From Mycobacterium terramassiliense (lineage in GTDB: Bacteria; Actinomycetota; Actinomycetes; Mycobacteriales; Mycobacteriaceae): 64,000 nucleotides of DNA. The position numbers and the translations under genes are program-made. The notes under the pieces are model-generated. The model saw only the letters and a program-made list of their open reading frames with translations. It was not told the DNA's origin and made no database searches. Positions 59,029 through 64,000 of the stretch are shown here, piece after piece (the first letter of the stretch is position 1; each line of letters starts with the position of its first letter). The stretch lies in assembly GCF_900157385.1 (NCBI RefSeq), contig NZ_LT717701.1, positions 2,479,246 to 2,543,245 of the forward strand, in the 5' to 3' direction.

Positions 59029-59066
59029 GTTTCGGCGGCGGGTGTGCGATGTTTCCGTCGTATTAA
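59029..59066 (-). promoter_or_regulatory. Second GlnR-type box, upstream of the nasN mini-paralogue
   Basis: Read on the minus strand: TTAAT-n6-GAAAC-n6-CACCC-n6-GAAAC. The two GAAAC half-sites (59051-59055 and 59029-59033) keep the 22-bp spacing of GlnR boxes; the weaker a-half-sites are degenerate. It lies between the nasN stop and the mini-paralogue start and aligns with the nasN box. Confidence 0.6.
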
Positions 59067-59083
59067 AGGCCGGCGGGTGGGCT

Positions 59084-62000
59084 TCAGTAGACGTCGCGGT
59101 GGTAGCGCTTGTCGGCGCCCAGGGATTGGACGTAGGCCCTCGCCGCGTCCGGCTCGAGGTTGCCGTGCGCGGCCGCGATGTCGCAGAGCGCGCGGTCGAC
59201 ATCCTTGGCCATGGGATCGGCGTTACCGCAGACGTACAGCTGCGCGCCGTCCTGCAGCCAGCGCCACAGCTGGGCCCCGCGATTGCGCATCAGGTGCTGC
59301 ACGTAGACCTTTTCGCGCTGGTCCCTCGAGAACGCCAGGTCCAGTTCGGTCAGCAGCCCTTCGGCCCGCATCTGCTCGATCTCGTCGCGGTAGTAGAAGT
59401 CGGTGGCGGCGTGCTGTTCGCCGAAGAACAGCCAGTTGGGGCCGGTGTGCCCGAGGGCGCGGCGTTCCTGCAGGAAGCCGCGGAAGGGCGCGATGCCGGT
59501 GCCCGGACCGATCATGATCATCGGCGTGTCCGGGTCACTGGGCGGCCGGAAGTTGCTCGACTGCTGCAGGAAGACGGCGACGCGATCGCCCGGGGAGCGG
59601 TCGGCGAGGTAGGTCGAGCAGACCCCGCGGCGCGGGACGCCCTGGAAGTTGTAGCGCACCGGCGATACCGTCAGGTGGACTTCGGCGGGGCACTCCTTGG
59701 GGCTCGACGAGATCGAGTACAGGCGCGGCTGAAGGCGTTTGAGGACCCTGAGCCACTCGTGGGCCGATGCGTAGACGGGCAGCTGTGCCAGCAGGTCGAT
59801 GGACTGGCGCCCCCATGCCCAATTGCTCAGGTCCGCCCTGTTTTCGGGCTTGAGCAGCTCGGCGAGTTTCGCGTCGCCGGTGCGCTCCTGCACGAAGCGC
59901 ACCAGGTCCCGGCTGATGTGGGCGATCTCGATGCGCTCGGTCAGCGCCGAGCGCAACGACATCAAGCCGTGCTCGCCAACCTCGACCGGGGTCTGCCCGT
60001 CCAGTCCGGTGACAGACAGCCATTCGTCGACCAGCCGATCGCTGTTGCGCGGCCACACCCCGAGCGCGTCGCCGGCCTCGTAGCTGATCGAGCCCTCCGG
60101 CACGCGGAAGACCAACTGCCGCACATCCTTTGCCGATTGCGGCTGGCCCAGCTTGATGTTGCGGGCCATGTCGGTGATCAGGGGATGCTTCTTGGTGTAC
60201 CCGACCGCCTGGGAGCCGTTGGCCGGCCGGGTCGGCGTGGACGCGGCCGCGGTCGCGCCGCCGTCGCGACCCGCCCGCGCCGGGGTGCGGGCCAGCGCTT
60301 GGATGACCCTGCTCAGCCAGGTGGCCGCCGCGTCCTCGTAGTCGGGTTCGCAGTCGACCCGCTCGACGATGCGGGTTGCGCCCAGCTCGGCTAGGCGCTC
60401 ATCGAGCTTGCGCCCATGACCGCAGTAGTCATCGTAGTTCGAATCGCCCAGTGCGAGAACGGCATACCGGGTGTCGGTGAATCGTGGTGCGCTGTCGGAA
60501 GTCAGCGCCCGCCACAGGGCGGCGCCGTTGTCCGGGGGATCGCCGTCGCCGGTGGTGCTGGTGATCAGCAGCAGCTCCCGCGTCGTCGGGAGCTGCGCCG
60601 CGGGGAAGTCGTCCATGCCGTGCAACGCGACCGGCACGCCGGCCTCGCCCAATTGCGCGGCGGCGTCGGCGGCGAGCTCCTCCGCGTTCCCGGTCTGGGA
60701 GGCCCACAACACCACGACCGGCCCACGTTTGGGCGCCGAATCCGCTTGGGGCCCTGGGCCGGTGGGGGTGCCGCCGGGCGATGGGTTGGGGAATTCCGGC
60801 GTCGAACCGGGCCCTTCGCTGCGGGCGAACATCCCGGCGAGAACGCCGTCCACCCATAGCCGGGTGCGGGTGTCGAACGGCGCGCTGACGGGCAGCGTGG
60901 GCACGCCGCCGGCGCGGCGGCCGGCTTCGGACCGCAATCCGGCCAGCATGCCGGCGAGGTAGGAGCGGCCCCGCTCGTCGAATTCCGGGGCGGGTTCGTC
61001 TGCTACGCCGAACAATGCGGCGAGGGCGTCGACGGGTGACACGCTGTTTTCCTGTCCGGCTTCTCGTGTGTCGGCGGCCGCCGCGGGTTCGGGGGCCACA
61101 TCGGGTGCGGCGGCGACCTTGGTCAGGGCGACCGCGCACGCCTTGAACTCGGGTTGGTGCGACAGGGGGTCGACCGCGTCGTTGGTGACGGCGTTGATCG
61201 CCAGGTACTCGCCGAAGGCGTCGTTCCAATGGAAGGGGGCGAAGCAGTTACCGGGCCGCACCCGGTCGGTCACCACGGCGGGCAGCACGGCGCGGCCGCG
61301 GAGCGACGACACTTCGACCCGATCTGATCCCGAGATCTGCAGTCGCGCGGCGTCGTCGGGGTGGATCTCGACGAACGGCGCCGGGTTGAGCTTGTTGAGT
61401 TTGGCGACCTTGCCGGTCTTGGTCATGGTGTGCCATTGGTGCGGCAGGCGTCCGGTGTTCAGCAGGAAGGGGTAGTCGTCGTCGGGCATTTCCTCGGGCG
61501 GCAGGTGCGGGCGGGCGAAGAACACCGCGCGCCCGCTCGGCGTCGGGAAGGCCAATCGGGGCGCGCCGCCGTCCTCGCGGACCAGTCGAGTCTGGCTGAT
61601 TCCGTCGTTGAGATAGCGGATCGGGTTGCGGTCCGCGGTGCCCTCCGGTGGGCACGGCCATTGCAGTGGTGTCCGCCGCAACCGGTCGTAGCTGGTGCCG
61701 CGCAGGTCATAGCCCGTCGCGGGATTCCAGAACCGCTTGATCTCCTCGAAGACCTCCTCCGCCGAGGCGTAGGTGAACGAGTCCGAGAAGCCCATCTCGC
61801 AGGCGATCCGGGCGATGATCTGCCAGTCCGGTAGGGCCTGACCCGCCGCCTCGACGGCCGGCTGAAACAGGGTCAGGTTGCGCTCGGAATTGATCATCAC
61901 GCCCTCCGACTCCGTCCACAGCGTGGCGGGCAGCACGATGTCGGCGTACTCGTTGGTCTCGGTCTCCAGGAACGCGTCCTGGGTGATCACCAGGTCGGCG

Positions 62001-63301
62001 CGCTCCAGGCCGGCCAGCACCGTCTTGCGATTGGCAACGCTGGCAACGGGATTGGTGCAGACGATCCAGCACGCCTTGATGTGGCCGTCGGCCATGCGGG
62101 AGAACATGTCGATCGTGCCGGTGCCCACCTCGGTGCGCAGCGACCCGCGCGGAATGCTCCAGACTTCCTCGACGAACTGGCGGTCGGCGGCCGACAGCAC
62201 GGAGCGCTGACCCGGCAGACCCGGCCCCATGTAACCCATTTCGCGGCCGCCCATGGCGTTGGGCTGCCCGGTGAGCGAGAAGGGGCCGCTGCCGGGTTTG
62301 CAGATCGTGCCGGTCGCCAGGTGCAGGTTGCAGATCGCGTTGGTGTTCCAGGTGCCGTGGGTGCTCTGGTTGAGGCCCATCGTCCAGCAGCTCAGGAAGT
62401 TTTCGGCGTTGCCGATCCAGCGCGCGGCCGTGCGGATGTCTTCGATTGCGAGGCCGGTGATTTCGCTGACCGCGTCGGGGGCGTACTGCGCGAGGAAGCT
62501 CGGCATCTCCTCCCAGCCCTCGGTGAACTCGGCGATGAAATCCGGTTCTGTCTGGCCGTTTTCGACGATCAGGTGCAGCAGCCCGTTGAGCAGCGCGAGG
62601 TCCGAGCCGGGGGCGATCTGAAGGAACAGGTCCGCCTTCTCCGCGGTTGCGGTGCGACGCGGGTCCACCACGATCAGCTTCGCGCCGGCCTTGACGCGGT
62701 CCATCATGCGCAGGAACAGGATCGGGTGGCAGTCGGCCATATTGGAGCCGATGACCAAGAAGACGTCCGCGCGGTCGAAGTCTTGGTAAGAACCGGGCGG
62801 GCCGTCCGCCCCGAGGGACAGTTTGTACCCGGAACCCGCGCTGGCCATGCACAGCCGCGAATTGGACTCGATCTGGTTGGTGCGGATGAATCCCTTGGTC
62901 AGCTTGTTCGCCAAGTACTGGGCCTCGAGGGACATCTGGCCCGACACATACATCGCGAAGGCGTCGGGGCCGTGCTGGTCGATGATCGCCCGCAGCCACT
63001 TCGCGCTCCGGGTGATCGCGTCGTCGATGTCGAGCGGTTCGAGCGATTCGCCGCGGTCGGCTCGCGCGTGTGCAACATCCAGCCGTCCCGGCGCGGCCAG
63101 CAGGTCCGCCGTGGTCGCTCCCTTGGTGCACAGGCGGCCGAAGTTGGCCGGGTGGCTGGTGCTTCCAATCGATTTCGCGACGTGACGCCGGCCGCTCTCC
63201 GGGTCGGTTGTGACCTGTAACACCATGCCGCAGCCGACACCGCAGTAGGCGCACATGCTGTTCACGGCGTCGGTACTGGCGCCGCGAGGCTCGGTAGCCA
63301 C
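59084..63301 (-). CDS. nasN: NasN-type assimilatory nitrate reductase fused to a CysJ-like flavoprotein
   Basis: A 1405-residue fusion that should reduce nitrate to nitrite with NADPH electrons. Residues 1 to about 760 are a Mo-bis-MGD oxidoreductase with a [4Fe-4S] site (Cys17, 20 and 24 in CAYCGVGCG, and a fourth Cys in LCTKG near 55). It ends in a molybdopterin-dinucleotide-binding domain (PHQWHTMTKTGKVAKLNKL; FAPFHWND). After a linker come a flavodoxin domain (about 860-1005; ASQTGNAEELA, TSTTGDGDPP, ALGDSNYDDYC) and FAD/NADPH domains of CysJ type (about 1030-1405; RLYSISSSP, GPGTGIAPFRGFLQER, YVCGNADPMAKDV). I chose the GTG at 63301, with GAGGAGGG nine bases upstream. An upstream ATG at 63409 would place the GlnR box inside the gene. 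Equivalent fusions serve nitrate assimilation in M. smegmatis. Confidence 0.92.
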   Translation of the reverse strand: MATEPRGASTDAVNSMCAYCGVGCGMVLQVTTDPESGRRHVAKSIGSTSHPANFGRLCTKGATTADLLAAPGRLDVAHARADRGESLEPLDIDDAITRSAKWLRAIIDQHGPDAFAMYVSGQMSLEAQYLANKLTKGFIRTNQIESNSRLCMASAGSGYKLSLGADGPPGSYQDFDRADVFLVIGSNMADCHPILFLRMMDRVKAGAKLIVVDPRRTATAEKADLFLQIAPGSDLALLNGLLHLIVENGQTEPDFIAEFTEGWEEMPSFLAQYAPDAVSEITGLAIEDIRTAARWIGNAENFLSCWTMGLNQSTHGTWNTNAICNLHLATGTICKPGSGPFSLTGQPNAMGGREMGYMGPGLPGQRSVLSAADRQFVEEVWSIPRGSLRTEVGTGTIDMFSRMADGHIKACWIVCTNPVASVANRKTVLAGLERADLVITQDAFLETETNEYADIVLPATLWTESEGVMINSERNLTLFQPAVEAAGQALPDWQIIARIACEMGFSDSFTYASAEEVFEEIKRFWNPATGYDLRGTSYDRLRRTPLQWPCPPEGTADRNPIRYLNDGISQTRLVREDGGAPRLAFPTPSGRAVFFARPHLPPEEMPDDDYPFLLNTGRLPHQWHTMTKTGKVAKLNKLNPAPFVEIHPDDAARLQISGSDRVEVSSLRGRAVLPAVVTDRVRPGNCFAPFHWNDAFGEYLAINAVTNDAVDPLSHQPEFKACAVALTKVAAAPDVAPEPAAAADTREAGQENSVSPVDALAALFGVADEPAPEFDERGRSYLAGMLAGLRSEAGRRAGGVPTLPVSAPFDTRTRLWVDGVLAGMFARSEGPGSTPEFPNPSPGGTPTGPGPQADSAPKRGPVVVLWASQTGNAEELAADAAAQLGEAGVPVALHGMDDFPAAQLPTTRELLLITSTTGDGDPPDNGAALWRALTSDSAPRFTDTRYAVLALGDSNYDDYCGHGRKLDERLAELGATRIVERVDCEPDYEDAAATWLSRVIQALARTPARAGRDGGATAAASTPTRPANGSQAVGYTKKHPLITDMARNIKLGQPQSAKDVRQLVFRVPEGSISYEAGDALGVWPRNSDRLVDEWLSVTGLDGQTPVEVGEHGLMSLRSALTERIEIAHISRDLVRFVQERTGDAKLAELLKPENRADLSNWAWGRQSIDLLAQLPVYASAHEWLRVLKRLQPRLYSISSSPKECPAEVHLTVSPVRYNFQGVPRRGVCSTYLADRSPGDRVAVFLQQSSNFRPPSDPDTPMIMIGPGTGIAPFRGFLQERRALGHTGPNWLFFGEQHAATDFYYRDEIEQMRAEGLLTELDLAFSRDQREKVYVQHLMRNRGAQLWRWLQDGAQLYVCGNADPMAKDVDRALCDIAAAHGNLEPDAARAYVQSLGADKRYHRDVY

Positions 63302-63358
63302 GCCTGATTCCCTCCTCGAGCGCGCAAGGCCTATTGCGCTAAATGGTGCGATAACGAT

Positions 63359-63396
63359 GTTTCGGCATCGGGCGCCCGATGTTTCCGCCGCTTTAC
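63359..63396 (-). promoter_or_regulatory. GlnR-type box upstream of nasN
   Basis: On the minus strand: GTAAA-n6-GAAAC-n6-CGCCC-n6-GAAAC. Both GAAAC b-sites and the first a-site (GTnAC consensus, here GTAAA) sit in the register of the actinobacterial GlnR box, 57 bp upstream of the chosen GTG. This predicts nitrogen-limitation control of nitrate assimilation. Confidence 0.75.
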
Positions 63397-63584
63397 GGCT
63401 TCCTCTCACCGGATCCCGAGCGATGTGTGAAGTGTCCGGAAAACCCGCTGCCGACCGGGTAATCGCAGGTCAACGCCGATCCGCGACGCCGCCCAGATTA
63501 CCCACGGGAGCCCGCAATTGCGCCCCGGAATAGGGGTTGGGACGAAACAGATGGGACATTCACAGTTTTCGTTAAGCTCACAGT

Positions 63585-64000
63585 GTGCGTCGCCAGTTTG
63601 TGATTCTGCTGCTTTTGTTGGCCACGGCTTGCGGCGGAAAGCCCTCGGCACCGCCGGCCCCGCGCGCCGACACGTGCAAGGACTCCGACGGGCCCTCGGC
63701 CGACACGGTGCGCAAGGCCATCGCATCGGTCCCGGTGGAGGTCCCGGGCTCGAGCTGGGTCGAAATCGCAAGGGGGCACACCAACAAGTGCCGCTTGTAT
63801 TGGGTTCAGATCATCCCGACCATCGCCAGCGAGTCGACGCCGCAGCAACTGTTGTTCTTCGACCACAACACCCCGCTGGGCCCGCCCACCCCGAACCCGA
63901 AGCCCTACATCACCGTGCTACCGCCCTCCGACGACACCGTCACGGTCCAATACCAATGGCAGGTCGGAAAGGACGAGCCCTGCTGTCCCACCGGGATCGG
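63585..64000 (+). CDS. lppP: LppP-like lipoprotein, 5' part
   Basis: The frame from GTG 63585 runs off the window (138 codons visible). A short signal peptide MRRQFVILLLLLATAC ends in a lipobox with Cys16. The mature part reads TCKDSDGPSADTVRKAIASV, then WVEIARGHTNKCRLYWVQI, PTIASESTPQQLLFFDHN and QWQVGKDEPCCPTGIG, closely matching the remembered LppP (Rv2330c) of the LppP/LprE family. Three or more conserved Cys suggest disulfides. Function unknown. It diverges from nasN with 283 bp between starts. Confidence 0.9.
   Translation, partial: MRRQFVILLLLLATACGGKPSAPPAPRADTCKDSDGPSADTVRKAIASVPVEVPGSSWVEIARGHTNKCRLYWVQIIPTIASESTPQQLLFFDHNTPLGPPTPNPKPYITVLPPSDDTVTVQYQWQVGKDEPCCPTGI

Noticed and set aside
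58686..59066. 126-codon plus-strand frame after the CAP gene
   Set aside because: It is the antisense of the nasN mini-paralogue, whose minus-strand product aligns with NasN.

Overview
The window is chromosomal DNA of a high-GC, slow-grower-type nontuberculous Mycobacterium. The evidence is mycobactin NRPS genes, PE, PPE, EsxO/EsxP and Mce proteins, CFP-2/MTB12 secreted antigens, and gene order collinear (inverted) with the M. tuberculosis Rv2381c to Rv2330c interval as I recall it. An M. avium complex-like species is plausible, but the species cannot be fixed from this window alone.

Layout. 1-12351: 3' half of the mycobactin siderophore cluster (end of mbtD, mbtE, mbtF, mbtG, mbtH), tightly overlapping on the + strand. 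12449-13564: two tandem CFP-2/MTB12-like secreted proteins. 13558-16501 (minus): an ECF41-type sigma factor and its carboxymuconolactone decarboxylase-like partner, now separated by a 1.36-kb insertion that carries a PE gene and a decayed integrase and is bounded by a 95-bp direct repeat. 16575-31345: a conserved housekeeping block: Rv2375-like gene, hrcA-dnaJ2-rsmE, phoH-ybeY-CNNM protein-era, amiA2, recO-uppS-Rv2360c-like, an alpha/beta hydrolase, smtB-furB zinc regulators, glyS. 31748-36361: a type VII secretion substrate cluster built from a duplicated unit (PPE, EsxP-like, EsxO-like; then PPE, Rv2348c-like, EsxP, EsxO). 36471-42796: TPM-domain protein, dgt, SodC-like lipoprotein, dnaG, Rv2342-like gene, tRNA-Asn. 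42958-47077: a duplicated muconolactone-isomerase-fold gene, a 54-bp VNTR, a frameshifted malic enzyme gene, and cysK1-cysE. 47901-58643: a complete mce operon (two YrbE permeases, MceA-F, two Mce-associated proteins, a CAP-domain protein). 58689-63396: an assimilatory nitrate reductase fused to a CysJ-like flavoprotein (NasN type), preceded by a GlnR-type box and followed by a mini-paralogue with its own copy of that box. 63585-end: start of an lppP-like lipoprotein gene.

How it works together: mbtD-H supply iron-siderophore assembly; hrcA/dnaJ2 heat-shock control; ybeY/era/rsmE ribosome maturation; smtB/furB zinc homeostasis; cysK1/cysE cysteine synthesis; the mce operon envelope lipid import; nasN nitrate assimilation under apparent nitrogen control.

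The most noteworthy structures are the integrase-associated mini-island that split the ECF41 operon, the GlnR-box-bearing nasN mini-paralogue, sharply bounded gene conversion between the two esxO-like genes, and one 54/55-bp VNTR family at two loci in opposite orientation. Comparisons with M. tuberculosis genes rest on remembered sequences, not on a search.
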